Below, in pieces: positions 15,386 to 26,725 of a DNA stretch of 34,018 bases (positions within the stretch are counted from its first letter, which is position 1; every line of letters begins with the position of its first letter). Origin of the DNA: Frankia sp. AgKG'84/4 (GTDB lineage Bacteria > Actinomycetota > Actinomycetes > Frankiales > Frankiaceae); contig NZ_JALKFU020000009.1 of NCBI RefSeq assembly GCF_023242965.2, forward strand, positions 1-34,018, read 5' to 3'. The position numbers were made by a program, and so were the translations under genes. The notes under the pieces are model-generated. The model made no database searches. It was not told the origin of the DNA and saw only the letters and a list, made by a program, of their open reading frames with translations.

Positions 15386-17866
15386 TCACGGGCTCGTGGA
15401 ATCGGATGTCTCCGCCGCGGAAACGGCTGTCGCCGGTAGGACGACGGATTCGGGCTCGCACCCGTCAGCGGTCACCGTGACCGTGACGTCGCCGGGTTCG
15501 AGTCCAGCCCGGACGACGGCGAGCGCTCGTCCCCAGTAAGTCGAGTGCCGACGGTCCGAGAAACCCTCCTCGGTGACGGGCTGAGCGCTCCCGAACCCGA
15601 GGAGCGTGCCGGCGCCGGCCACGTCGACCGTGACGACACGGTCGACGAGGGGGCGCACCGTTCCCGCGGCGTCCGTGAGCGCGATGTGGAGATAGGCGAG
15701 GTCGGCCCCATCGGCCCGCAACTCGTCGCGTTCGGGCCGCACCCGGAGCCGCAGACCAGTGCCGGCGCTGGTGAGGGTGTCACGCCCGAGTTCCTTCCCG
15801 TCCGCGTCATAGGCGACGGCCGTGAGGTCACCGGGCCGGTAGGGCACGCGGAACGTGGCCAGGTAGCCCTTGTCCGGCCCCGCTGGCCCAGCGCCGATCT
15901 GATCCCCGTTGAGCAGGAGCTCCACCCGGTGGGCGTCGGCGTACACCTCGACCACCGCGGTCCGCCCCTCACAGCCCTCCCAGCTCCAGCTGTGGATGGA
16001 GTTGGTGCTTCGCCAGGCGTTGGAGTACTGCTTCTCGCCGGCATGGTTCACCGGCTGCACGGCGAGGTGGGGAGCCGTGCGAAGGTGCCAGAGGATCTCG
16101 TTGAGATACGACTGGGTCTGGCGGTGCCCCGTGATGTCGATCACCGGTTCGCCCGCCAGCAGGCTCGGCCAAGGACCAATCAGGGACGGCCGACGGCCGT
16201 ACGGGAGGACCGCGATCGCCGCTTCTCCGATGTAGTCCCAGCCGGTCCAGGTGAAGTCGCCGATGACGTGCGGACAGGTCTCGATCTCTCGCCAGACCGC
16301 GACCGTGTCCGTCGGGCCGGTCTCACTACCGACGATCACCCGCTCAGGATGGATCGTCGCGTCCTTTCGGTAGCGGCCGATCATGTAGTTGTAACCGGCG
16401 ACGTCGAGAGCGGCGAAGGCGTCACGAGTCCGCCTGTCGACCGCCGGCAGACGGACGATGTGTCGCAGCGCCGGGTGGAGGATCCCCATGAGCAGGTTGA
16501 GAACGGCGATGACGTTGTTGTTCGGCGTCACGTCCCCCGTCTGCTCATCGGAGTTCTTCGCGGGCCGCTCCTGACTCTTCTTCCGGAAGATGAGGTTGAG
16601 GAAGCCGTTGATGCAGTTGGTGACGAGGCGCGTCGGGTCCAGCTCACGGGCGCGCTCGGCCATCGCGCGGTTCTGCTGGATGCCTCGTGCTGTCGCGGTC
16701 TCGGGGATCTCGTTGCCCATGGAGTAGAGCACTACCGACGGGTGGTTGAAATCCTTCGCGATCATCGATGCGAGGTCGCGTTCCCACCACTGCTCGAACT
16801 CCGCCGAGTAGTCGGCGCCGCTCTTCGGCCGCCACCACACGTCGGTGAGCTCGTCCATGACGAGCACGCCCTGCCGGTCGCAGGCGCGCAGGGTCGCCCG
16901 CGAGATCGGGTTGTGCGCACTGCGGATGGCGTTGAAACCGCTGTCCTTGAGGATGCGGACACGGCGCTCCTCGGCCGCGTCCAGGGTGTGCGCACCGATC
17001 ACGCCGTTGTCGTGGTGAATCGCCGCCCCACGCAGCTTCACGGTCGCACCGTTGATACGCAGGCCGTGCCGGGCGTCGACCGTCAGGGTGCGAATGCCGA
17101 AGTCGGCGGTGGCCCGGTCGACGACCCTGTCGCCGTCGGTCAGAACGACCGACGCGGTGTAGAGCTGCGGGCTCGCGGGAGACCAGAGTGCCGGCGCCGG
17201 CACCGCGATACGCTGACGCACCGTCATCGTCGCGCCGGGTTCGACGGAAAACCGCTCCTCGATCGGCCCGATGTCGGCGCTCGGGCCCCGCAGGATGGTG
17301 GTGGCTCTCGCCGACCGGTCGTCGGGCCAGTCATTGCGGATCTCGATCACGACTTCGACGGTCGCCCCGGCACTGTCGACCGCCTTCGTGCTGACCCGCA
17401 GGCCGTCAGGGGTCACCCGCAGGCGTTCGCCGACGAGGAGATGCACGGGCCGGTAGATGCCGCTGCCCGAGTACCAGCGGCTGTTCGGCACGAGGTCGTT
17501 GTGCGCGACGACCTCGACGAGGTTGTCGGTGCCGTACTCGAGGAACTCATCCAGCGCGACCAGAAATACCGCATAACCGGACGGGCGCCCGCCGACGCGA
17601 TGGCCGTTGAGGAAGACCTCCGAGCGCGCGTACACGCCCTCGAACTCCAGGCTGACGCTGCGCTCACGCCACTGCTCGGCGGCCCGGAACGTCTTCGAAT
17701 AGCGGTAGACGCCGCCGGGGAAGTACCCGGTGTTGTGCCCGTTGCGAGTCGTCGGGTCCCGTGTCTCGAAGAGCATGGCGTCGTACGGGACAGTCACCGG
17801 GCCGACAGAGGCGGCCTGGTGCTCGCCACGAACGTGCCAGCCCTGGTTGAACGATTGGCGGATCAC
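15386..17866 (-). CDS. Glycoside hydrolase family 2 protein (beta-galactosidase/beta-glucuronidase superfamily)
   Basis: This 826-residue retaining exo-beta-glycosidase has, in order, a jelly-roll sugar-binding domain (FPGGVYRYSKTF, RWYSGSGIYRPVHL), an immunoglobulin-like domain, and a TIM barrel from about residue 270 (LRGAAIHHDNGVIG, RSAHNPIS, DELTDVWW). The acid/base lies in SMGNEIPE (Glu386) and the nucleophile in VGSETGP (Glu515). C-terminal beta domains follow (VEVYADAHRVELLLNG). There is no signal peptide. I chose GTG 17866 (VIRQSFNQGW), preceded by AGGGAG at 8 bases. An extra N-terminal extension in the same frame looks non-coding. Galactoside, glucuronide and arabinoside activity are all possible in this subfamily. 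Confidence 0.91.
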   Translation of the reverse strand: MIRQSFNQGWHVRGEHQAASVGPVTVPYDAMLFETRDPTTRNGHNTGYFPGGVYRYSKTFRAAEQWRERSVSLEFEGVYARSEVFLNGHRVGGRPSGYAVFLVALDEFLEYGTDNLVEVVAHNDLVPNSRWYSGSGIYRPVHLLVGERLRVTPDGLRVSTKAVDSAGATVEVVIEIRNDWPDDRSARATTILRGPSADIGPIEERFSVEPGATMTVRQRIAVPAPALWSPASPQLYTASVVLTDGDRVVDRATADFGIRTLTVDARHGLRINGATVKLRGAAIHHDNGVIGAHTLDAAEERRVRILKDSGFNAIRSAHNPISRATLRACDRQGVLVMDELTDVWWRPKSGADYSAEFEQWWERDLASMIAKDFNHPSVVLYSMGNEIPETATARGIQQNRAMAERARELDPTRLVTNCINGFLNLIFRKKSQERPAKNSDEQTGDVTPNNNVIAVLNLLMGILHPALRHIVRLPAVDRRTRDAFAALDVAGYNYMIGRYRKDATIHPERVIVGSETGPTDTVAVWREIETCPHVIGDFTWTGWDYIGEAAIAVLPYGRRPSLIGPWPSLLAGEPVIDITGHRQTQSYLNEILWHLRTAPHLAVQPVNHAGEKQYSNAWRSTNSIHSWSWEGCEGRTAVVEVYADAHRVELLLNGDQIGAGPAGPDKGYLATFRVPYRPGDLTAVAYDADGKELGRDTLTSAGTGLRLRVRPERDELRADGADLAYLHIALTDAAGTVRPLVDRVVTVDVAGAGTLLGFGSAQPVTEEGFSDRRHSTYWGRALAVVRAGLEPGDVTVTVTADGCEPESVVLPATAVSAAETSDSTSP

Positions 17867-18075
17867 GGGGCACTCCCTACTGGACGGCCGGCGCTCGGCG
17901 CGGGTGGCCCGGCTGGCGGCCAGAGCTGCCACGTCGCTGTGATCAGGAGGCGAATCGAACGCTTCCGATCGCGGCACCGAGGCCCGTGAGCCGCGCCTTC
18001 CGTCAACGAGACCGCGCTCGATCGGCGCGCCGGAGGGCGGCGCCAAACCCACTCGGCGGCGCGTTGCCGGCGACT

Positions 18076-18100
18076 ATTATCTCCCTGGCGGGAGAAATTA
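18076..18100. promoter_or_regulatory. Palindromic site upstream of the GH2 gene
   Basis: TCTCCC-TGGC-GGGAGA (18080-18095) is a perfect 6-bp inverted repeat flanked by AT-rich bases. It lies in the 291-base gap between the esterase stop and the GH2 start. On the minus strand GATAAT (18076-18081) beside it resembles a -10 box. It could be an operator-promoter for an internal transcript starting at the GH2 gene. The rest of the 17867-18157 gap shows no gene. Confidence 0.35.
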
Positions 18101-18157
18101 CTAGAAGGCGCGCCACGGCTCAAGTCGGCCTCGCAGCCCGTATGACTCCGTGGTGCC

Positions 18158-19042
18158 TCACGCACGGTGTGCGCCCAGCCAGGTGGTGAAGCTCGCCATG
18201 GTGTGCCTGAACGGCGCCGAGGCGGGAGCGTTGAGGTGACCGTGGCGAACCCCCAGCTCCATCTGGAGATCCACCTCGGCGCCCCGCAGGCGCAGATCGT
18301 CCGCGAATGCCTCACCTGACCGGCGGAGCGTGTCGTGCTCCCCGGTGACGATGAGCGTGGGCGGGAAGTCACCGAGATCCTCCGGGCGCGGGAACGCCTC
18401 GGCGAGGCGGTCCGCGTTCACCGCTCCCACGAAATTCGCGGACATCATCCGGACCGAGCGCCGCGCTACGCGGCTCAGGAGCCGTCCACGCAGGCTCTGG
18501 CCGGCGCCGGGCAGCGGGGCCGGCAGCACGGGATGCAGCAGCGGGTAGGCCAACAGCAGCCCGGCCGGCGCCGCGAGCCCCGCCCCCGCGGCACGCAGCG
18601 TGCTCATGACGGCGAGGTTGGCGCCGGCGCTCGCCCCGCCCACGAAGATCTGGTCGGCCGCCAGACCGAGTGGTTCCGCTTCGTCGACGAGCCGGTGCCA
18701 GGCGGCGAGACAGTCGAGCACGGGAAGTGGGAAACGCACGGCCGCCCCGCCGCGCCAGCGCCGCACGCGGCTCAGTGGTGGCACGCGCCGGTAGTCGACG
18801 TTGAGCACAGCCACGCCCCCGCGCGCGAGCGCCCGCGAGACGGCGTCGCCTTCCGGCATGTTCATGGACCCGCCGGAGAAACCGCCGCCGTGCATCCACA
18901 GCAGTGCCGCGACGGCCGGCGTTCCCGCATTTCTGTAGAGCTTCGTGTCGATCAGCGCACCATCGACGGGTACCGCGATCTCGAGGATCTCCACCGCGTC
19001 GTCGATGGCCGCGCCACCACCGCGGTCGAGCCCCTCTGTCAT
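18158..19042 (-). CDS. Alpha/beta hydrolase, HSL-type esterase
   Basis: This 294-residue esterase of the hormone-sensitive-lipase family has the oxyanion motif HGGG (residues 51-54), the nucleophile elbow GASAGAN, the acid in GEHDTLRRSG and the base in RHGHLN. There is no signal peptide. GGAG sits about 7 bases before ATG 19042. Enzymes of this type cleave short acyl esters, often removing acetyl or other acyl groups from glycosides and secondary metabolites. It lies between the GH3 and GH2 genes on the same strand, with only a 90-base gap on the GH3 side, which suggests joint use on an acylated glycoside. Confidence 0.9.
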   Translation of the reverse strand: MTEGLDRGGGAAIDDAVEILEIAVPVDGALIDTKLYRNAGTPAVAALLWMHGGGFSGGSMNMPEGDAVSRALARGGVAVLNVDYRRVPPLSRVRRWRGGAAVRFPLPVLDCLAAWHRLVDEAEPLGLAADQIFVGGASAGANLAVMSTLRAAGAGLAAPAGLLLAYPLLHPVLPAPLPGAGQSLRGRLLSRVARRSVRMMSANFVGAVNADRLAEAFPRPEDLGDFPPTLIVTGEHDTLRRSGEAFADDLRLRGAEVDLQMELGVRHGHLNAPASAPFRHTMASFTTWLGAHRA

Positions 19043-19132
19043 GTGCGGCTCCAGTCTCCGTAGCTGGTTGTTCGCGGCGAATCGGTCCGCGAAGGCACGC
19101 GCGGAAAGGTCTGGGAGGGACTCGGCGGAGGT

Positions 19133-21547
<2,415 letters not shown>

Positions 21548-21646
21548 GGCATCCTCCTTAAGATCACGGCAGCCCTCGGCGATTCCGCGGGCCGGAAGGC
21601 ACAGCGTTGGCGCCTTGTGTCCAGCAGTCACCTGCGTGGACCAGGC

Positions 21647-22546
21647 TCAGCCGAGCAGCTCGGAGGGGACGAGCTGGTCCAGCTCCTCGAGCGCCCACGG
21701 CGGTGATGTACTCGGGTCGCCGCGGTAGATGGAGCGCACTTCCTCGTAGTCCGACCACACGCTCACCTTCCCGCCCTTCGCGTTGAACACGCGGCCGGTC
21801 ACGTCCGCGGCGGCGTCGGTGCACAGCCACGCGACGATCGGCGACACGTGCGTCAAGGGGCCCGGGCCGGCCTTGGCCGCCTCGAACATCTCCTTGGTGA
21901 TCCTGCCTTCCCGATATGCCTGCTCCATCTGCGGGACCACGACCTGCGACAGGCGGGTCGTCGCCCCGGGGGCGAGGCAGTTGGCGGTCACACCCCTACC
22001 CCGATGATCATTGGCGATTGCCTTGACCAGGGAGATCACTCCCCCCATCGCCGCCGCGAAGACCGGGTTGCTGACCGTGCCCCGCGCGCCCTCGGACGTG
22101 GCGGCGATGAATCGTCCCCAGCCACGCTCGGCCATTCCCGGGACGGTCGCCCGCGCGAGCCAGAACTTCTGCGACAGGAACAGATCGATGAACCGGTGGT
22201 AGTCCTCGTCCGACGCGGACAGGTCGCCCGGCAGGATCGCCCCGGCGCAGCCGACGACGATATCGACCGGGCCGAACGCCTCCTCGGCGATGCGTACCAG
22301 GTTGGCGACCCCGTCCGAGCTCGCGACGGAGTCATAGCTCGGCTCCGCCCTACCGCCGGCGGCCCGGATCTCCTTGGTCGTCGCGTCCGCGGCGGATCTA
22401 CTCTCGCCCACGGCGAACTCGCTGGTCCCGAGGTCGTTCACGACCACCGATGCGCCCTGCGCCGCGAGGGCGAGCGCGCACGACTTCCCCACGCCGTTTC
22501 CGGCGCCGGTCACCAGGGCCACTTTGCCTTTCAGCCGTTCAGCCAT
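21647..22546 (-). CDS. SDR-family protein lacking the canonical catalytic Tyr and Lys
   Basis: This 299-residue Rossmann-fold protein has an intact cofactor motif (TGAGNGVGK) and an N-x-A-G-like segment (GCAGAI). At the active site the usual Tyr-x-x-x-Lys reads F163-A-A-A-M167 (SNPVFAAAMGG). The preceding Ser region is ATSEGARGT. It may bind NAD(P) without classical reductase chemistry, use another acid, or play a scaffolding role. GAGGTG lies 7 bases before ATG 22546, favoured over the GTG at 22555. It sits 99 bases upstream of the GH3 gene on the same strand. The fold is certain, but the reaction is not. Confidence 0.87.
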   Translation of the reverse strand: MAERLKGKVALVTGAGNGVGKSCALALAAQGASVVVNDLGTSEFAVGESRSAADATTKEIRAAGGRAEPSYDSVASSDGVANLVRIAEEAFGPVDIVVGCAGAILPGDLSASDEDYHRFIDLFLSQKFWLARATVPGMAERGWGRFIAATSEGARGTVSNPVFAAAMGGVISLVKAIANDHRGRGVTANCLAPGATTRLSQVVVPQMEQAYREGRITKEMFEAAKAGPGPLTHVSPIVAWLCTDAAADVTGRVFNAKGGKVSVWSDYEEVRSIYRGDPSTSPPWALEELDQLVPSELLG

Positions 22547-22649
22547 TCGACTCACCTCAATCTCAGGCGGCTACTCCGCCGCCCGCCTCAACTTTTCTGC
22601 CGGGAAGCTCTGATTTCCGGTCAGGAAACCCTGACCGTGCCGGGCACCG

Positions 22650-23660
22650 TCAGCCTGACCAGTGGGCGTCGACGAAGGCGCGGACCTCACGATCCAGGTC
22701 CGCGTCCTCGGGAGCCATGCCGAGGAAACCGCCATGACCGGCCGCTTCCAGGACATGCAGATCCGCGGCAATGCCAGCGGAACGCAGCGCACGGTGCATC
22801 CGCACCGTGTTCGACAGGAACATGTCCCGGGTGCCGGTGGTGAGCAGGGTGGGCGGGAAACCCTTCGTGAAGTCGCCGAACAGCGGCGAGAGAGCGGGAT
22901 CCGCCAGATCACGGCCGGCAGCGTAAAGGAGATTCACCGCCATGAGGCTGCCCTGTATCACCGGGTCGAGGCCCAGGTTCGTCTGGAACGAGTCGCCGGA
23001 TTCGGTGAGATCGACCTCCGGCGTGGTCAGCACCAGGGCGACCGGTAGCGGCAGCCCCGCGTCGCGCGCCCGCAGCAGCATTGCCACCGCCAGGTTGCCG
23101 CCGGCGGACCCGCCACCGACAACGATCTGTTCGGGGCGGTACTCCCTCAGCAGCGCCCGGTAGACGGCGAAGCAGTCGTCCAACGGCGCCGGGTACGGAT
23201 GGTCGGGCGGCATCCGGTAGTCAACGGACCAGACCCGGGCTCCCACCTGGGCCGCGGTGCGCACCGCCATCGCGCGGCAGATCTCACCACCGCCGAGGAT
23301 CAGCGCGCCACCGTGCAGATCCAGGTAGACGCGCCCGTCGGGCGCCTCGGGCGGCGTCACCCGGTAGACGCGTACGCCATCGACATCGACATCCTCGACG
23401 GTCACCGCGGCATCGACCGGCCAGGCGCCCAGCATCGCGGCGACCCCCGCGTCCTGGCTGGCGACCAGCGTCTTCCAGCCAGCCACATCGTCGAGTGGCG
23501 GGTAGACGAGCGGCTCCGGCCGCGGCGCCCCGATGATCGCCCGCGCCGCGGGACTGACCGAGGAGGGGACGGGAATGCCGCGGGCCGGCAGCTGCGTCAG
23601 GGGAACACTCTCGACGGCGGTCACCAGGCTGTCCGTGCCCGCTGGCGTAACGATCGCCAC
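22650..23660 (-). CDS. Alpha/beta hydrolase, HSL-type esterase
   Basis: This 336-residue esterase has the oxyanion motif LDLHGGALILGGG, the nucleophile elbow GGGSAGGN, the acid in GTRDMFLS and the base in AGHGGF. The N-terminal 100 residues form a cap-like extension. The start GTG 23660 has only a weak ribosome site and is uncertain. It is the first gene of the minus-strand cluster and faces the divergently transcribed F420-type oxidoreductase gene across 224 bases. With the esterase at 18158 the cluster holds two HSL enzymes that are clearly different in sequence, which points to different ester bonds rather than duplication. Confidence 0.88.
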   Translation of the reverse strand: MAIVTPAGTDSLVTAVESVPLTQLPARGIPVPSSVSPAARAIIGAPRPEPLVYPPLDDVAGWKTLVASQDAGVAAMLGAWPVDAAVTVEDVDVDGVRVYRVTPPEAPDGRVYLDLHGGALILGGGEICRAMAVRTAAQVGARVWSVDYRMPPDHPYPAPLDDCFAVYRALLREYRPEQIVVGGGSAGGNLAVAMLLRARDAGLPLPVALVLTTPEVDLTESGDSFQTNLGLDPVIQGSLMAVNLLYAAGRDLADPALSPLFGDFTKGFPPTLLTTGTRDMFLSNTVRMHRALRSAGIAADLHVLEAAGHGGFLGMAPEDADLDREVRAFVDAHWSG

Positions 23661-23778
23661 GGCGGCCTGCGGTGGGACACTGGGCGCGGCCCGCTGCGAG
23701 GCGCCACGCTGGCTCTGATCATCAACTCAACTCCGGATCCCCGGCAGCGCTCACGCTTGGCCGCCGTGCCGAGCACTA

Positions 23779-23816
23779 TCCCAATCATGGGACATTCGTG
23801 CAAGATTGTCCGAATG
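23779..23816. promoter_or_regulatory. Nested inverted repeats in the divergent promoter region
   Basis: Three inverted repeats lie within 38 bases: TCCC-N6-GGGA (23779-23792), GGACA-N12-TGTCC (23790-23811) and CATTCG-N12-CGAATG (23793-23816). The last two share almost the same spacing and interleave. The position between divergent catabolic genes (starts at 23660 and 23885) suits a shared operator. No regulator gene is adjacent. The TetR at 9713 or an off-window protein could bind here. Confidence 0.45.
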
Positions 23817-23884
23817 CTAGCGTCTCGGGAGGGCCGGGACGCCCTGTCGGCAGGCCCGGGCATCCGGCGGAGAGGACTGCGGCG

Positions 23885-24919
23885 ATGACGTCAGGAAGCG
23901 GCGATCATGGTGGCAGTTCCGGCGACGGCCATCGCGGGGCGGGGGCGGCACGAGGCGTTCTTCCGGGTGGCGTCGGGCTGTGGGGTGGGTTCCTCGACCG
24001 GCTGCCGGCAGCCGAGGCACTCGCCGCTGTCCGGGACCTCGAACAGGCCGGTATCACCACCGTCTGGCTGCCGGAGTACAGCGGCGTCGACCCGTTCGTC
24101 CGCGCCGCCCTCTATCTCCAGGCGACCGACCGGCTCATCGTCGCCCTCGGCGTCGCGACCATTCGTGCCCGCGATCCCGAGGCGATGGTCGCCGCCGCCT
24201 CGACCCTGAACGAGGCCTTTCCCGGCCGGTTCGCCCTCGGGCTCGGCACCAGCCACCAGCACCTCACCGAGCAGCGCGGCGCCAGCTACAGCCGCCCGCT
24301 GAGCGCCATCCGCGAGTACGTCGCCGCCATGGACGCCACCCTGGGCCGCCGAGTTCTGCCACCCCGGTTCCTCGGCGCACTCGGACCCCGGATGATCGAA
24401 CTCGCCGCGGCCGCCACCGACGGTCTGCACACCTACTTCACCCCGATCGCCCACACCACCGCCGCCCGCGCCTGCATCGGCCCCGATCCCTGGATCGCGC
24501 CGTCACAGATGGTCGCGGTCGGCGCCACCGGCACCGGCTGGTCCGACAAGCTGCGCGAATACCTCGGCCTGTGCCTGGCGATGCCGAACTACCAGCGGAA
24601 TCTACTCAGGTTCGGCTTCACCCACGCCGACCTCGCCACCACCAGCGACGCGCTCATCGACGCCCTCGTCGTGCCCGACGACGCCACCGCCCTGGGCACC
24701 CGCCTGACGGAACACCAGGCCGCCGGCGCGGACCACGTCGCCCTGCAACTCGTCCCACCGCCGTCGGCCGCGAAGGTCCTCGACCGCATCGCGGAAGGCC
24801 TGCACACGCCTTCCGCCACCAACCCGCGCGTCGACGCTGGACCCGGAACTCGGGGTGGCGCTGTGGCGGCGACTGTTTACGGCCTGAATGCGAAAAATCT
24901 AAACGAATCCGGAAGGTGA
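23885..24919 (+). CDS. LLM-class F420-dependent oxidoreductase
   Basis: This 344-residue luciferase-like TIM-barrel protein is of the TIGR03620-like actinobacterial group. Typical segments are GITTVWLPEYSGVDPFVRAA, LIVALGVATIRARDPEAM, FPGRFALGLGTSHQHLTE and PRMIELAAAATDGLHTYFTP. Such enzymes use coenzyme F420 for hydride transfer, and several act on steroids, ketones or imines. I chose ATG 23885, preceded by GGAGAGG. Upstream in-frame codons to 23672 read as promoter DNA. The protein ends 7 bases before the SDR start, so the two are co-transcribed. The substrate is unknown. Confidence 0.88.
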   Translation: MTSGSGDHGGSSGDGHRGAGAARGVLPGGVGLWGGFLDRLPAAEALAAVRDLEQAGITTVWLPEYSGVDPFVRAALYLQATDRLIVALGVATIRARDPEAMVAAASTLNEAFPGRFALGLGTSHQHLTEQRGASYSRPLSAIREYVAAMDATLGRRVLPPRFLGALGPRMIELAAAATDGLHTYFTPIAHTTAARACIGPDPWIAPSQMVAVGATGTGWSDKLREYLGLCLAMPNYQRNLLRFGFTHADLATTSDALIDALVVPDDATALGTRLTEHQAAGADHVALQLVPPPSAAKVLDRIAEGLHTPSATNPRVDAGPGTRGGAVAATVYGLNAKNLNESGR

Positions 24920-24926
24920 GTTCCTT

Positions 24927-25826
24927 ATGAGTGAGCTGGCAGGTCACGTCGCAGTGGTGACGGGTGCCGGGCGTGGCATCGGTCGCGCAATCGCCCTGCG
25001 GTTCGCCGAGGCGGGTGCGGCGGTCGTCCCCGTAGCCCGTTCCGGCGGCGAGATCGAGGAGACCGCATCTCTCATCAGGTCAGCAGGCGGGCAGGCGGCG
25101 GCGCACGCCGCCGATGTGACCGACCTGGCCGCCGTACAGCTGGTTCTTGACTTCGCCAAGGCCACGTTCGGTACGCCGACCCTACTGGTCAACAATGCGG
25201 GCGGCGGGGTCCCCGGGACCAACGGCAAATTCGAGAAGATGGAGCCGGAGGCCATCCTGCAGGGCCTCAACCTGAACCTGGTCGCCGCGATGTTGGCGAC
25301 CAGGTTGGCGTTACCAGGCATGCTCGAGGCCGGCCAGGGGCGGATCATCAACGTGGCCAGCGGTGCGGGCATGCTCGGCATGCCGTATCTCATGCCGTAC
25401 GGCGTTTCGAAAACAGCGATCATCCGCTTCTCCGAGATGCTCGCGCTGGAACTGGACGGGCGTGGAGTCTCGGTGTTCTCGATCACACCAGGAAATGTGC
25501 TCAGCAAGCTGACCGATCCACTCTGGCCGAAGCGCGAGAAGCTCGCGCAAAACCCGCCCGAGAACTTCTCGTGGATCTTCCCGCCGGGCCACGAGCTGGA
25601 GGACAAGGGCTGGTACCCGCCGGAGCGGGCGGCCGAGCTGTGCTTCTTCCTCGCCTCGGGCAAGGCGGACGCGGTGTCCGGGCGCTTCTTCTCGGTCCAC
25701 TACGACGAGCACCAGATCGCCGCCCAGGCCGAACGGGTCGAGCGCGAGGAGCTCTACGCGCTGCGCATTCCCACTCTGAACGGGCTGGAGCCCGCGATCC
25801 TCTACGGCGAGCGCGGGCGCAAGTAG
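24927..25826 (+). CDS. SDR-family NAD(P)-dependent oxidoreductase
   Basis: This 299-residue classical short-chain dehydrogenase has the cofactor motif TGAGRGIGR, NNAGGG, the Ser in INVASGAGM and the catalytic Y158-G-V-S-K162. The long C-terminal part (PPGHELEDKGWYPPERAAEL) forms the substrate lid. It would oxidise an alcohol or reduce a ketone. The start ATG 24927 follows AAGGTGAG. It is tightly linked to the F420-type oxidoreductase upstream and is followed after 128 bases by the EthD protein. Unlike the SDR at 21647 its active site is intact. Confidence 0.92.
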   Translation: MSELAGHVAVVTGAGRGIGRAIALRFAEAGAAVVPVARSGGEIEETASLIRSAGGQAAAHAADVTDLAAVQLVLDFAKATFGTPTLLVNNAGGGVPGTNGKFEKMEPEAILQGLNLNLVAAMLATRLALPGMLEAGQGRIINVASGAGMLGMPYLMPYGVSKTAIIRFSEMLALELDGRGVSVFSITPGNVLSKLTDPLWPKREKLAQNPPENFSWIFPPGHELEDKGWYPPERAAELCFFLASGKADAVSGRFFSVHYDEHQIAAQAERVEREELYALRIPTLNGLEPAILYGERGRK

Positions 25827-25954
25827 CCTTCGCGGCCAGCCGCGACGTCGGCGCGGCTGGCCTGCGGAGGCAGTCATCGTGCACGGCGGATGCAACGCAC
25901 TGACCGATCGTCGTCTCGCGCCGTCGGCCGGGGCCAGCCCAGGAAAGGTCCCTG

Positions 25955-26725
25955 ATGGAGAAGGTCGTCTTCGTCGCCTACCAGCCCGGCGGTGCTCCCG
26001 CCCTGGGGCCCGCCGAGACCGTGAGCCTCAATCGTCGCCTGCTCCGCGATCTCGACGCCCACAAGTACCCCGGGATCGTTCTCCAGCTCGAGAATCACGA
26101 GGCTACGGAGCGGTGGCAGGGTCCGCGACGACCGCGGGCCCGCCGCCTCGCCGCGGTCCTCGCCGTGTGGACAGAGTCGGGCGAGGACGTCGGCGAGGTG
26201 ACCCGCCTCGTCGGTGAGATCTGGCCTGACCACGCGGCGTGCGTCGTCACGGAGGCCGTCGTCCGGTGGTGGACCGGCCGGCGGACGAGCCCGACAGATC
26301 CCCGGAGCGGGTGCACAGTGACCGCGGTGTTGTACCGGTCGCCATCGTTGACGCACGACCAGTTCGAGCGCCACTGGATCGACACGCACCAACCGATGTC
26401 GCTGCGGATCCACCCGCAACACACCTACGTCCGCAACGTCGTCGCCCGCGGCCTGGCACCCGCGGCCCCGCAGTTCGACGCCATCTCGGAGGAGGGTTTC
26501 GCGTCAGTCGAGGATGTGCTCGAACCCGAACGTTTCTTCGGAGCCGACGTCAGCGACACGACCTGGCAGCAGAACGCCACCGCCATTGGCGACGACGTGC
26601 AGGTCTTTCTCGACAGCCAGCACACCGTCGCCGCGTTGATGCACGAGTACTGGCTGCGCGACCTGCGGCCCCCGGACTTGGCCGACCCGACGACGTCTGA
26701 TCAGAACGAGCGAGAGCGCCCCTGA
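25955..26725 (+). CDS. EthD-domain protein
   Basis: This 256-residue protein has a recognisable EthD-type dimeric alpha/beta-barrel segment at about residues 120-220. It carries the hallmark region around LTHDQFERHWIDTHQPMSLR followed by YVRNVVARGLAP. The first 110 residues look like a degenerate copy of the same fold. EthD proteins occur in monooxygenase and ring-degradation clusters with an unclear accessory role. AGGAAAGG precedes ATG 25955. It follows the F420-type oxidoreductase and SDR genes and converges with the next ORF, overlapping it by 25 bases. Confidence 0.82.
   Translation: MEKVVFVAYQPGGAPALGPAETVSLNRRLLRDLDAHKYPGIVLQLENHEATERWQGPRRPRARRLAAVLAVWTESGEDVGEVTRLVGEIWPDHAACVVTEAVVRWWTGRRTSPTDPRSGCTVTAVLYRSPSLTHDQFERHWIDTHQPMSLRIHPQHTYVRNVVARGLAPAAPQFDAISEEGFASVEDVLEPERFFGADVSDTTWQQNATAIGDDVQVFLDSQHTVAALMHEYWLRDLRPPDLADPTTSDQNERERP

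Noticed and set aside
15545-17989. An 814-codon plus-strand frame opposite the GH2 gene
   Set aside because: It is an antisense shadow with a biased Asp/Arg/Val composition and no domain.
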